DNA of 64,000 nucleotides from the NCBI GenBank assembly GCA_034440635.1, contig JAOTON010001531.1:62001-126000 (forward strand), written 5' to 3'. A program made the translations under genes and the position numbers. The notes under the pieces are model-generated. The model was not told the DNA's origin and ran no database searches. It worked only from the letters and a program-made list of their open reading frames with translations. This stretch comes from Lepas anatifera (taxonomy: Eukaryota > Arthropoda > Thecostraca > Lepadidae). Below are positions 34,861-44,634 of this stretch, piece by piece; the first letter of the stretch is position 1; each line of letters opens with the position of its first letter.

Positions 34861-35906
34861 GTTTTCCGACTGTTGTTGGGCAGCTAAGTTAGCTTGTTTC
34901 GCCCTGCACACTCGCTGAGTGTGTCCAACTTTTGGCAGAACGCACAGATCGGACGACCGTCTGGTGTCCATTGATATCTTTGAGGGGGCTGGTTTGGCTC
35001 TGTCCCCGGCTGAAAAGCTTGTTGGTGCTGACATGGGGCTCTTGGAGGCTGACTCTGAGGTCGCCTCTGCCACTGGTTGGGGCGTTGTTGCCTTTGGAAT
35101 GGGCGTTGGTTCTGGGGTTGCGCCTGGTATTGGAGTTTTTGCTGGGGATGCGTCTGGTTTGATGGCTGATACGTAGGGTTGGTTTTCTGATTTTTCACAA
35201 CATTTTTGGTCAGTTTGTCTAGTTTTGATCCAACATCTGACAAACATTTTTCCAATTTCTCTATCCTGTCGTTTTGGGAGTCGTTACGAACCACATCAAT
35301 CTCCATGGGCTCCTCAGTATCGAGTTTTCCTCTGCAAAGTTCGAAAGTCCTGTCGGTTTGCTGTTCTTCACTAGCAAATTTTACTGCATCCTGAAGGGTT
35401 GAGAACTTTTTCCGAATGAGGGCTCGGGCAAGGCGATCATCAGATACGCCTTTTTGGAACACTTCTACAAGTGTTCTTTGTGAGTCTGCACTGTTTGGGT
35501 CATCAAAGACCTCACTTGCAACGTCTTGGAGACGTTCTGAGAAGTTTTGCATCAGCTCACCCTTCTTTTGTCTGATTTTTTGAAGTTTTTCCCTCGCACA
35601 GTACGGGTCTTTAAGATCACTGTATCTGTCTCTCAACTGTCTCCTTAGTTCCAGCCACGTGATGTTAGGATTTTGAGTGATCAGTCTGCAGGCAAATTTT
35701 CCTGCGGGTCCGCTCAATGTTCTAGTAGCCAGAATTTTCATCCGCTTATCATCGGCTGTGCAGGCTATCGAATCCATATCTCTTGCCCAGTCATGAAATT
35801 TGTTGGAACTTTCCCCAGAAAATGATCGAACGTGCTGTGTGAGACCTTGGACTCGAATTTCCATCGAAATATCTTTCATTGTTTCAACAAGAGTTTGTTC
35901 GGCCAT
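34858..35906 (-). pseudogene. Ty3 gag (capsid and nucleocapsid), frameshifted in the zinc knuckle
   Basis: ATG at 35906. The capsid region has a retrotransposon-gag-like pattern (WARDMDS, W-x-ELRRQLRDRYSD, VEVFQKGVSDDRLARALI), followed by a Gln/Pro-rich linker. The zinc knuckle is split: Cys-x2-Cys is in the main frame, and the Gly-His...Cys half is one base out of frame because an A run (34930-34933) has lost a base. The main frame ends at 34884 and the knuckle-completing frame at 34858. Confidence 0.88.
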
Positions 35907-36560
35907 GATTCAAATTATGCAAAATTTCAACACAATATGACAACAGCTTATGAAGATTCAACAGTTAAGGATGGATAAGGAATCACCTTACTTGTAGCTG
36001 ATGAGATGATGTCAGAAGACTGAAGGCGAAGATGCCAGTTGCCGTTGTTCACCGGTGGATGAACCGGAGATGCTGTCCACACAGTACTGAAAATGTAGAA
36101 TGCTACGATGAAGAAGATGAAGAATGCTGTAATGAAGCACTCTTAACCTGAAAAAGAAATTGGCTGGAGCAGTAGAACGATGTTCCTGATGTCGGATGAA
36201 ATGTTGGATGACCACGAAGAACTAGATGAATGATGAGTTGAAGTCCTTGAAGCCTGAAAAAAATTTGAAATGCCTTGCAGCCTGAAAAAAATATCTTGAA
36301 GAGTTGAATCTTGAATAAGAAGTGAAGTGACAACTTGAAAAACGAAGAACTTGGGATGGCTGTTGCAGAAAACGGCGATGACCTCTAGTTGAGATGAATC
36401 CTGGAACTGATAAACTCGACGATAGAATTGAAGATCTCGATGAACCAGCTTGTAAAGTTGACAGACAAGTGTTTAAAGATGTTTCCCGGCGTAGCTGGAA
36501 AACTGAAGTCCTTGAAGTACTTGTTGGCGAATTTTTGATTTTTCTCGGTGTCCAATTATA
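35907..36560 (-). other. Ty3 5' leader
   Basis: Untranslated region between primer-binding site and gag ATG. Repeated GAAGA/TGAA-rich text, no conserved frame. Packaging signals cannot be recognised by eye. Confidence 0.5.
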
Positions 36561-36578
36561 TCACGGGTCACGGTGCCA
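36561..36578 (-). promoter_or_regulatory. Ty3 primer-binding site
   Basis: Three bases inside the 5' LTR, the element strand reads TGGCACCGTGACCCGTGA, complementary to a tRNA 3' end with CCA. The acceptor TCACGGT resembles that of tRNA-His (TCACGGC), but the match is not exact, so the primer tRNA is uncertain. Confidence 0.75.
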
Positions 36579-36581
36579 ATT

Positions 36582-37421
36582 TGTCGTGAAAACGTTTCAC
36601 TCGGCTGTGATTAAGTTGAAGTGGTAAGACCTCGTCGCGCCATTATATGATGAAAAGATGTTGGTTCCTCTTTCTTCTGTATTGCCTCGCGTTGTGTAAA
36701 GGCAGGTTATAGCAGCGATGAATATAAGTCTAACAGGTATTAAAGCAGTCGGTCTTCACTCGGAATGGCAGCGCCAATTAATATACGTAGATGTGTCGAA
36801 TAAGAATACGCGTCGCTACAGATCACTCACTCTCTGTCAACCTATCTTCTACAAGCGTGATTAACGGTGACCTAGCCTAATCCAGCGTGACCTGGCGTGG
36901 TCTGATGCTGTCTGACGCGATGCCGACCGTCGCCGGCGCCTGACTGCAGAGGTCCGCTGGTGAAGACGGTTCTAAGCGCACTCCCCCGAGACAACAGCGG
37001 GTAGCCAGTTACATATGTCCATCTCACCGAAACAACAGGGAAGTGGACGAGCACCACACACGCCAATGAAATCACTGGATTTGTGAAAAAGATAGACGTC
37101 ACAGCAACGTCAGACACTGATGAAAGCTTTCATCAGGCAACTGTAGAAGCACCGGGTTACAGAAGTCATACGCATGACATCACCTGCCTGGGCCGTCGCT
37201 CGCTGTGCCAGAGCACTGGACACCGGATGCAAAGTCATCAAAACGGGGCGCGGCCGACGTCTCGGGCCAGCTCTGGGCCGTGGCAGCGGGGTGGTTCGCC
37301 ACACCATGCATTCATGACTACATGCTATGAATATTGAAGTAGAGTAGTAAGTTAGAACTATAACAGTAAAATATGGTATACAAATTAGCATGATTAGGTG
37401 TCATTATTAATTTTTGTTACA
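36582..37421 (-). repeat. 5' LTR of the Ty3 element
   Basis: 840 bp, same length as the 3' LTR and about 99.5% identical by eye. It should contain the promoter and polyadenylation signals; I did not identify a clear TATA box. Divergence this low means a young insertion. Confidence 0.95.
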
Positions 37422-38154
37422 GAATCCAATGATGCATAAAGATTTACTCTAGCTCCCCTGAGCGCAGATCTAGAGAGGGAAACGTACACTGCTCTGTTGT
37501 AAGCCTACGGAGCATTCTTTGACCTATGCTGACCTCAATATTGACCTGACATAAAAATTATTCTTATAAATTCTCTTCGTCTTGTCAAGAGCTTTCGAAC
37601 ATCGCCCGTAATTTTTCTTTAGCTTTCGTGGGGAATGAGATACGGAGGGGGGCGAAAAACGCCCCCCAGCGGGGTTCGTCATGCCAGGGACCCCAGCGGG
37701 GCGGCGCGTGTTAACGGAGCCATTTCTGGTCAGAACATTTCAGATTCAGGCAATCGAATACCAGCCAGATGTCAAGAGTGACAAGCTGGCTGAGGCTTAG
37801 TACCGAGCATTCACCGAGCTCTTCATAGCCTCTATCGGAAACTTAAGCTTACCCTAGTCAAATATGAATTGTTTGCTGCTTTGGCCAATTGTTGTGCGAC
37901 TGGCTCCTTACCTCCAAGATGGTGGTTCTCACCAGCGGGACAGAATATAATTTTCTGTGCACAGATACCGGAGCTGATGGCAAATTGACTTCAGTACATT
38001 CATGGCGATTTCTATATGAACTTAATGAAAGCACTGCACTGCATTTTATGGATAGCTATGAGGCTCATAGAAGGCTCTAAAGCTGACTATCCGCGACGGA
38101 GGAACCCAAATACATGGTTTAGAGCCACTTAAAAGGAAAGCCGCTAACTCTTTC

Positions 38155-38352
38155 GGGGTCTGAGTGGCTCAGTCGGTTAGCGCTTGCGCTCGGCTCGGCA
38201 AATGTCATTCTGTATGTGCTGGGTGTCGTGGGTTCGAGCCCACCCAGAGGCAGAATCTGGCGCTCTGCTCTAGCCCAAGCTAATTTTTCCCTCTCGCCTC
38301 TGATGCCATATGACCTGAGCAGTTGATGCGTTGTTAAACTCCAAAAATTATA
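38155..38352 (+). repeat. tRNA-derived SINE
   Basis: A box GAGTGGCTCAGTCGGTTAGC (38162) and B box GGTTCGAGCCC (38231) in a tRNA-like head of about 95 bp, which has room for a long variable arm as in Ser/Leu tRNAs. Then a 3' domain with ATATGACCTGAGCAGTTG and GTTGTTAAACTCC. It lies in the core of long-TIR copy B. Confidence 0.8.
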
Positions 38353-38659
38353 ATATTCCGTCTTTAAGTATCTTCTGGAATGATGAACGGAATCTGACTC
38401 AGTATTAGCACGCACTTCATGCCATAAATGTCCTATATTCCATGAATATGACTCGCTGGTGGGCTCCGGGTCTTCTAAATAGAAATTTGTTGGAGACAAC
38501 CTCTCCTCACAGCCACACGTAAACCAGCTTGTGCAATTCGTGATTATCTTCTCAAGGAAAACAGAGCTGACATGTCTTCCAGAACGAAAGCACTAGCCGG
38601 GCCTGATGATCCAGCAACGTTCACTGATAAGTCTTCCAATATAAATACCCCGGTATTGT

Positions 38660-39020
38660 AGGATCTCGTTCGGACTTCCCCCACAAGAAGATATTGGGGG
38701 TCGGAGCTTTATTTAGGCTCGTGCTCTTCCTGCGCCTCCCAACCCTGACGACACCAGCAAGCCTTTTTCTTAGGTCGTTCTAGGAAGTCAATGTTTTATT
38801 GCTGTCACGTGTAGATTATTGATGTCGCATGTTTTTCTGAGCTCAACTTTTGTACTGTGTGTTCTATTGTGTCTTTTTATCCCCCTTATATTCCGAACGA
38901 TCATCGCTGACGAAGCACTGTAATACAGTACGAAAGCCCCGACCCCCAATATCTTCTTGTGGAGGAAGTCCGAACGAAATCCTACGAAAATCGACTCCAC
39001 AATATGGCATTTAAAGGACT
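38660..39020. mobile_element. Penelope-type short insertion with inverted arms
   Basis: Flanked by a 10-bp duplication CCGGTATTGT (38650-38659 and 39021-39030). The left end GGATCTCGTTCGGACTTCC and a GATATTGGGGGTCGG segment recur inverted at 38941-38990. It contains CTGACGAAGCACTGTAATAC (38907) followed by CGAAA (38931). The same sequence family is inserted at 46348. Confidence 0.7.
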
Positions 39021-39905
39021 CCGGTATTGTGTAGAGGCGCTGAAGACAATGTGCAAACGAAACGTTATTTTTGACCAGAAATTTATAATCTGCCTCACAA
39101 ATAAGAATCACAATGCTGGAGGTAAAAAGGCAGTGACACAGTACCTGGCCTAAACAGCAAAACCATCCACCTTTCAGTTGGGTAGGCTAAAGTTTTCGAC
39201 AGAGGCTACGAAGAGCTCGGCTTGGTATCAAGTCTCTGTCAATTTGCCATTCCTGAAAGCTGGCTGGTATTCGAGCGCCTGAATCTGAAAGACAGAACTT
39301 ACTGTCGTGAACGGTCCCACAGAACGTGGTGTGAAGCTGGTGGAAGATTTCGTTAGCCATCCAAAGGGTAAAAATATGCAGCAGGGTATTCTTCTAGCAG
39401 TATCAGAGCTCTTCAGTAGTTCGCAGGAGAATAGGGAGAAGCACCTGCCCCAACGACGTTCTCCAACGAATGTTGCCAGAGAAAGGTTCGCCTCCGGAAG
39501 GCATTCCTGTTCTGTCGGGATTTAGAGTACTAGGGTGCTGAACCATTTAATTTCAGGTCTTTTTTGGAATAACATGTGTTTGTATTGCACTGCAAATACA
39601 TCTGACAAGTAAATGCCTGCATGCTAACTCCCATCTACCGCTCTTATACGCACGCACATGCCACGCCGTCTTTACTGGTAGGTTATGCACCCCTTTCATC
39701 CCAATTTAACAAGGGGAGACTGCAAGGCCGGGCGGCCACTCGCGCCTGACCCATGAAATCTTTAACCGTTTTGAGGCGATCTTTCCCGTTGTCGTAGATG
39801 CTTGGAATGTGGCTTATTGAAATCAGAATTGAATATATAATGGGAATAAGTGAGTTCGAGTCTGAAAAGTAAGAAAATGTTTTTTGGACGACCCTAAGGA
39901 CTCAT

Positions 39906-40350
39906 TCATGATTTGAATTAAGGTATTACAGCCCTTTATTTTGAATTTAAAACTGTGTGGAAGTTTAATACAGGAAGCCTTAAGTAAATTGGAACAAGCC
40001 AATGGTGACTTCCCGACGCATTGTGTGTGTGTGTGTCTATCTGTGTGTTGGAGGGTTTTGGGTGCTTTCAGCGACTTGCCTATATAGCGCCTTTCGGGAC
40101 GATAACCTCTATAATCATGTTATAAATCAATTTAATATAGACCTTATTCTGTGTTAAATTCAAAAACAATTAAAACGCTCGCTATGATGGCATATTCAAG
40201 CTCACACATTCAGCCGACTGGCACTCAGACTTCACCACCTTGTCCAGCCTTGCCTGGTTTGTAAATGATATTGAAACCTTTCTCAGTCAAGCATGATCAA
40301 AAGCGTTTGAAGTCTACTGATTAACCTGGCGCCAAAAATATCTACTGTCG
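39906..40350. other. Gene-free stretch
   Basis: Only a short (TG)n tract at 40022-40038; nothing else seen. Confidence 0.4.
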
Positions 40351-40690
40351 TCAGGCCCAGGAGGAATCAATCACAGATCCCACATGTGCATACACTTCGT
40401 GGTCTACATCATCACGGTGTGCATACACTGCGCTGTCTGATAGTAAATGCTCAACACTGGGTCTTGCGCCACACTGGAAGCATATGTTCGGAACGGAACA
40501 AAACAGATAATGTCCGCGTGTGGTGCGTGTGCGGTCAATGCGTAATTGAGTCAGACACACCTCCTCTCTGCTTTGCCGGCGAGCAGTCGACCCCCAGCAA
40601 CCTATTTTTTCTCGGTGACGCTTCAGGACGCAATCAGGCTCAGTGTTCCGTCTCGCCTGCCACTCAGAACGGAAACAGTTGCTGATTATG
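40351..40690 (-). pseudogene. LINE ORF2 C-terminal fragment (Cys-His domain)
   Basis: Minus-strand frame with the typical end of ORF2 of Jockey/I-like LINEs: REEVCLTQLRIDRTRTTRGH, then ICFQCGARPSVEHLLSD, a Cys-x2-Cys-x-His pattern (the last Cys is replaced by Ser). Upstream to 40690 the frame continues the linker (EWQARRN...LKRHREK). No reverse transcriptase is present; a 5'-truncated relic. Confidence 0.75.
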
Positions 40691-40896
40691 ACCCTATAGA
40701 TTCTATTTTAATGTTAGCATGTATTCTACAGCTTTTGCCAAACATGTTTGCTTTTTAGGCGACATCCCAAAGCTACATACACGTCTGAAAAGAATCCAAT
40801 CTGAGTTGTAAATCTATCCACAATTGAAGTATATAAGTTTTGCGGGGTTCAATTTTACCTTCGGTATGGCAGAGTGGATGGAAAATGAAATGAAAG
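40691..40896. other. Short gene-free stretch
   Basis: Nothing recognised between the LINE relic and the Penelope-like element. Confidence 0.4.
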
Positions 40897-40908
40897 CAAA
40901 TGACCTTA

Positions 40909-41885
40909 GAAGCTTTGGATGACTTCCTTAGCTATATGAACAGTAGACATCCACACCTAAAATTTACCATGGAGCACACGGGTAGTGGGAGTGGGGTGCC
41001 CTATTTGGATACGTTAGACACAGCAGAAACACACGGCCAAAACACTAAGATAGAGACAGAGCTCTACATCAAACCAACCAACTCGGGAATCATCCTCCAT
41101 AGTACATCTCCCCATCCCACGTCTACGAAACACAATATTATCCGAAACATGTTCCACAGGGCTATGGATAACTCATCGGGCCCAGAGAAAGAGAGAAAAA
41201 GCGTAGATAAGATTTGGAATCTGCTTCTAAAAAATGGGTATCATGCAGGGCTTCTCAGGCGTTTGTTGAGGGAGGTTAGACTAGCTAGGACAGGTAACGG
41301 AAGGTGCAAGAAAAAGAAAGAAGGCTCAGATTCTTATGATGGGTTCTTGACTTTGCCGTACGTAGACGAACAGCTACTCTGTAAAATAAAAAAAGGTCGT
41401 AAAGAAATCTAACCTGAAAGTACATATAGCCTGGAAGAATAACAAAAAACTTAAGTCGTCATTGGTTAGGTCGGTCATTTCTAAGCCAAAATGTCCTGGG
41501 GGTCAGAGGTGTCATTTATGCAAGTCAGGTTTTAAAGGCGACTGCACACAGAAAACTTTAGTGTATCAAATAGACTGTAGACTGTGTAACCAGGATCAAA
41601 ACAGGGCTCAATACGTAGGGGGAGTCGATGAGGCCCGTCCGATTGCGATTTAACGAAAATTTGCGGGACGCGAAAAATAAAACTAGGAACACACCTCTAG
41701 GAGATCATTTCCTCGAGAAACATGCAGCACAGGTCACTCAGGCTATATCAGAACCACTTGAGCTAAAAGTAGTTCATCGGGCACGTGATCATCCAGATAG
41801 AAAGATAGCCGAATCCATAATCATTCAGGATCGTCATCCCAGCCTTAACGTACAAGGTACGTCCTGGCCTATTATGCGGGTCTAG
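40909..41885 (+). pseudogene. Penelope-like RT C-terminus and GIY-YIG endonuclease
   Basis: First frame to 41412: LDDFLSYMNSRHPHLKFTME, then VPYLDTLD, ELYIKPTNS and a thumb-like region, the part of Penelope reverse transcriptase after its catalytic motifs. After a frame change in an A run near 41,395, the linker carries a zinc-finger-like CPGGQRCHLC. Next come the nuclease's LVYQIDC and YVG (GIY-YIG halves). A second frame change near 41,630 leads to RFNENLRDAKNKT and GDHFLEKH, with the conserved Arg and His/Glu region. The nuclease makes the target nick for insertion in intact elements. The catalytic RT core is lost. Confidence 0.88.
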
Positions 41886-41984
41886 GATAAGCTATCACTT
41901 AACAGCAGTGGCTTAAGAGGTAAGGGAGGGATCAGCGTAAGTATATGTGTTCTGGGGTAGGACTTCCTTACATTATTGATAGTG

Positions 41985-42600
41985 TTATTGATGCTAGACG
42001 TATATGCTTTTGACGTTTAACTTTGGGCCCGATTTACAGGCTGGGAAAAAGGGCTATGATGGTTGAATTAGTTTAGCTAGTCAGAAGTGATGGACATAGG
42101 TCACAGGTAAGGCTCAGGTTTTTTTAGGTAATTTATCTTTGATGGTGCTTTTCTGCAACCAGATGTATACTCTTTCAACGCTTAACGTTGGGCCAGAGGT
42201 ACAGGCTGGGAAAAAGTGTTTATTAATGATTGATCAGATTAACTAGCTCAAAGAGATGTTTTGATTTTAGGGGTACGTACTGGGGTTGGGGTTTTTGAAA
42301 TATGCAACTAATTATTGATAATACTTTTCTGCAGCTAGACGTATAACCATTCGACACTTAACGTTGGGCTAGAGGTACAGGCTGAGGAAAAGTATTTACC
42401 AATGATTGTTCACATTAACTAGCTATAAAAGTTGCATTTGTTTAAGAGGTACATACTAAGGGCAAGGGTTGTTGAATAAGTATAATGTAAAATTTATAAT
42501 GTTTTTTTACAGTCACACGTATACTCTTTCGACGCTTAACGTTGGGCCAGAGGAGCAGGCTGTGGAAAATGGGTTTATCAATTACAAAAAAAGTTGACCT
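41985..42600 (+). repeat. Four-copy tandem repeat (about 166-178 bp) in the PLE 3' region
   Basis: Units carry CGCTTAACGTTGGGCCAGAGG and then CAGGCTG-GGAAAA; the motif recurs at about 42012, 42178, 42354 and 42531. The first copy is the most diverged. Non-coding. Confidence 0.8.
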
Positions 42601-43059
42601 TGACCACTAGGTACAATCTTAACTAAATAATTCGAGGGAGGCTTTTATTGTACAAATATAGCATCATCTTAAAGGGGAAAGTATGCAGTCTTTACACCGA
42701 TCTAGTATCACGTCTACTAGTGCTTAATAGGTAGTTTTTTGTTAGCATTTTAGCTGCAGTCGACGGAAAAATAGTAAATAAGAAGAACAGAAATATTCAA
42801 ATAACCGATTAAGGTACTTCAGCGAGTTTTTCACTGTTAATCAAAAGCTAGTGTTTGGCTGAAATAATAGAAAAGACTGTCACAAATACTGCTCTAGGTT
42901 TGTCGTATTGTCGGCATTACTTTTAGGTTAGAGGTACCAATATGGTTGTTGTCACGACATCCAATCTTATTTTTAACGATTCATTCTAAAAGGCATTTTT
43001 GTGTGAAGCTCAATTCGAGGTCTGGCTATACTAGGACTGAGAATTATTGATATTTACTC

Positions 43060-43098
43060 CACGATTCTGATGAAGGGCTGTGCCCGAATATATAATCT
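43060..43098 (+). ncRNA. Hammerhead-ribozyme-like motif of the PLE
   Basis: CTGATGA at 43067-43073 is followed by a stem GGGC/GCCC (43075-43078, 43082-43085) and GAA, then a short AU palindrome TATATA, then AATC that can pair with GATT before the core. This is the layout of the minimal type I hammerheads known from Penelope-like elements. The third A of GAAA is a T here, so activity of this copy is doubtful. Confidence 0.5.
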
Positions 43099-43209
43099 TC
43101 AGTGTTTTTTACATTTCCGGATTCGAGGGGAGAGGCCAGGGAACATCTTAACAACTCATCATCATGCTCCTCGCCGCAGCACTTCAAAACTTATCAACAA
43201 ATGACCTTA

Positions 43210-43751
43210 TCACTACATGAAAATTTACGGGGGCGTGAAAAGAGAGCAAAAACACCGATAGATCTCCAAACAACGCGCGTATTGTTCTGTATACATTAAT
43301 AAATATGGCCACTCCACTGCACCCGTGCCATGCCCTTCATTTTTCCCTAACGCCCTTCATTTTTTTACCCTAACACACACGGGCGATAAGAATCAGTGCT
43401 ACAGTAATGAGCCCAGGGCGCCAGTTATGGACTAAGAACGGCACAAATTAGGATGAAAGTGATAGCCTGGAGGCGAGTGATTGGCCGGGGCGGCAAGAAA
43501 CAGTCGTTTTGTAAAATTGTATTATCTTTTGTGTGAAAATCGTCTGATCTATTGTTATAATGTTCTGAAGTTGTGAAAATTTGCAGAGAATTATTTCAAA
43601 CACATATAAATTAAATGTATAAAATAGAATGGAATATAAATAATAAAAATGGCATAGACAATTTCACACGACAAGCTAAGGCCAGCGACCAGGAAAAATG
43701 AAATTCGACGTTATGTAAAACCTGAAAGACTACTAGGACAAATATATGATA
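43210..43751. other. Gene-free stretch
   Basis: Nothing recognised; AT-rich after 43500. Confidence 0.4.
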
Positions 43752-44600
43752 TTAACACGTGCATTGACGGGGGGCGGGTACCCGCCCCCTCGGGTTTTTC
43801 GGAGATAGCAGAAAAACGGCGGTGCGTAGCGCCACCGTACTTGGCATACCTTTTCCCTCATCCTTTTAAACTTTTTTGAAAATTTTAAGGTTAGGTCATC
43901 TCAGGTCAGGTCACCAGTACAGGTCAAGTGACCTGACCTCAAAAAAAGTTTAAGATAGCATAAGTCGGAGCAGGGTGAACTTATCCGATTGAAACTCATA
44001 TCACACATTAGGCCCACCGAGTTCTCTAAAATATCTTCCGGTATTTTTGATATCCATGACCTAAGGTCAGGTACGAGGCATGACCTCTCCATTGGAAATA
44101 CATCAGAAAATGGTTTTTACTGTATAACTCAGCAACGGATAGTGATAGAGCGTTTATTTTAGCTTCATTAGACTCGCCTTGGCTTGGCGGTTCTAATGAT
44201 ATGCATTTTATATAATTTGACCGTGACCTGACCTCAGGTCAGGTCAAATCCTTGATTTGACCTAGCAAGGTCAAATTATATATATCATTCGATTTGGCTT
44301 GCTGCGAGGATTCATATAGTTCAAGTCGTTTTACTCTATCTTTACTTGTTCAGATGTAATGGCCAAAAATCTTAATTTACATGTTATCCCTATTACGGCA
44401 TGTTTTGACCTCTCGTGACCTTAAATGTGACCTGACAAAAAATGACTCAAATATTTTCGATGGAGAAGTGGATGGGCAGCCCAACACCGTTTACCGTTTT
44501 TCGCTACCTACCGTGGTTCTCGAGATCTTAGAGGGGGGGCGGGTACCTGCCCCCCTCGGCAAAGCGAAGGTGTCTCAGACCCCCGTCAAACGCGTGTTAA
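43752..44600 (+). mobile_element. TTAA-flanked AGGTCA-rich element, intact length
   Basis: 849 bp from TTAACACGTGCATTGACGGG to the inverted CGTCAAACGCGTGTTAA end. A GGGCGGGTACCCGCCCC hairpin lies near the left end. Half-sites: a DR4 (AGGTCATCTCAGGTCA) and an inverted pair AGGTCAAGTGACCT near 43890-43932; an everted pair TGACCTAAGGTCA near 44058; and two 11-base arms (TGACCTGACCT and complement) around one base at 44224-44246. Non-coding. Confidence 0.85.
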
Positions 44601-44634
44601 AACTAAAGCTCCTCAGATATGACAGGATACTAGT

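Larger units (their letters stand above)
29038..37421 (-). mobile_element. Ty3/gypsy LTR retrotransposon, full length, frames broken
   Basis: 8,384 bp on the minus strand, flanked by a 5-bp duplication GAATC (29033-29037 and 37422-37426). It has two 840-bp LTRs, a primer-binding site, then gag, protease, reverse transcriptase/RNase H and integrase in the Ty3 order, and no envelope gene. Four frame shifts and one in-frame stop interrupt the coding part. It is inserted in a TTAA-family element at a position matched by GGATTCCAATGATTT near 48090. Confidence 0.95.
27263..37714. mobile_element. TTAA-flanked AGGTCA-rich element carrying three nested insertions
   Basis: Bounded by TTAACACGCGCCCCGCTGGG at 27263 and the inverted CCCAGCGGGGCGGCGCGTGTTAA-type end at 37714. 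The TTAA lies exactly where copy A of the host element is uninterrupted. Own sequence: 27263-27690, 28471-28638, 28866-29037 and 37427-37714. It carries AGGTCA/TGACCT half-sites near 27405-27450, 27578, 28525-28545, 28935-28950 and 37500-37550. Nested: LINE fragment, short Penelope-type insertion, Ty3 retrotransposon. Confidence 0.8.
26621..39896. mobile_element. Long-TIR DNA element, copy B, host of nested insertions
   Basis: Ends TAGGGTCGTTCAAAAAAAC (26621) and inverted TAGGGTCGTCCAAAAAAC (to 39896), flanked by a perfect 9-bp duplication AGGACTCAT (26612-26620 and 39897-39905). Without nested insertions it is about 2.45 kb: arms of roughly 0.85-0.95 kb around a core of about 0.6 kb containing a SINE. 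The left arm took in the TTAA element at 27263-37714; copy A shows the empty site at about 5645. The core took in a Penelope-type fragment at 38660. The 9-bp TSD plus long arms fits Mutator-like elements; no transposase is present. Confidence 0.85.
40909..43197 (+). mobile_element. Penelope-like element, 5' truncated
   Basis: Flanked by a perfect 12-bp duplication CAAATGACCTTA (40897-40908 and 43198-43209). It begins inside the reverse-transcriptase C-terminus, continues with a GIY-YIG nuclease, then a 3' region with four tandem 170-bp units and a hammerhead-like motif. The last 100 bp (TTTCCGGATTCGAGGGGAGA onward) are identical in type to the palindromic insertion at 53365. Confidence 0.88.

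Noticed and set aside
38155..38256. Functional tRNA gene
   Set aside because: The tRNA-like head is followed by a SINE 3' domain, has a diverged relative at 6228 in the same element family, and no clean cloverleaf was drawn.
38907..38934. A complete active hammerhead at the CTGACGA...GAAA motif
   Set aside because: I cannot find a convincing third helix or cleavage site around it; kept only as a relic hypothesis.
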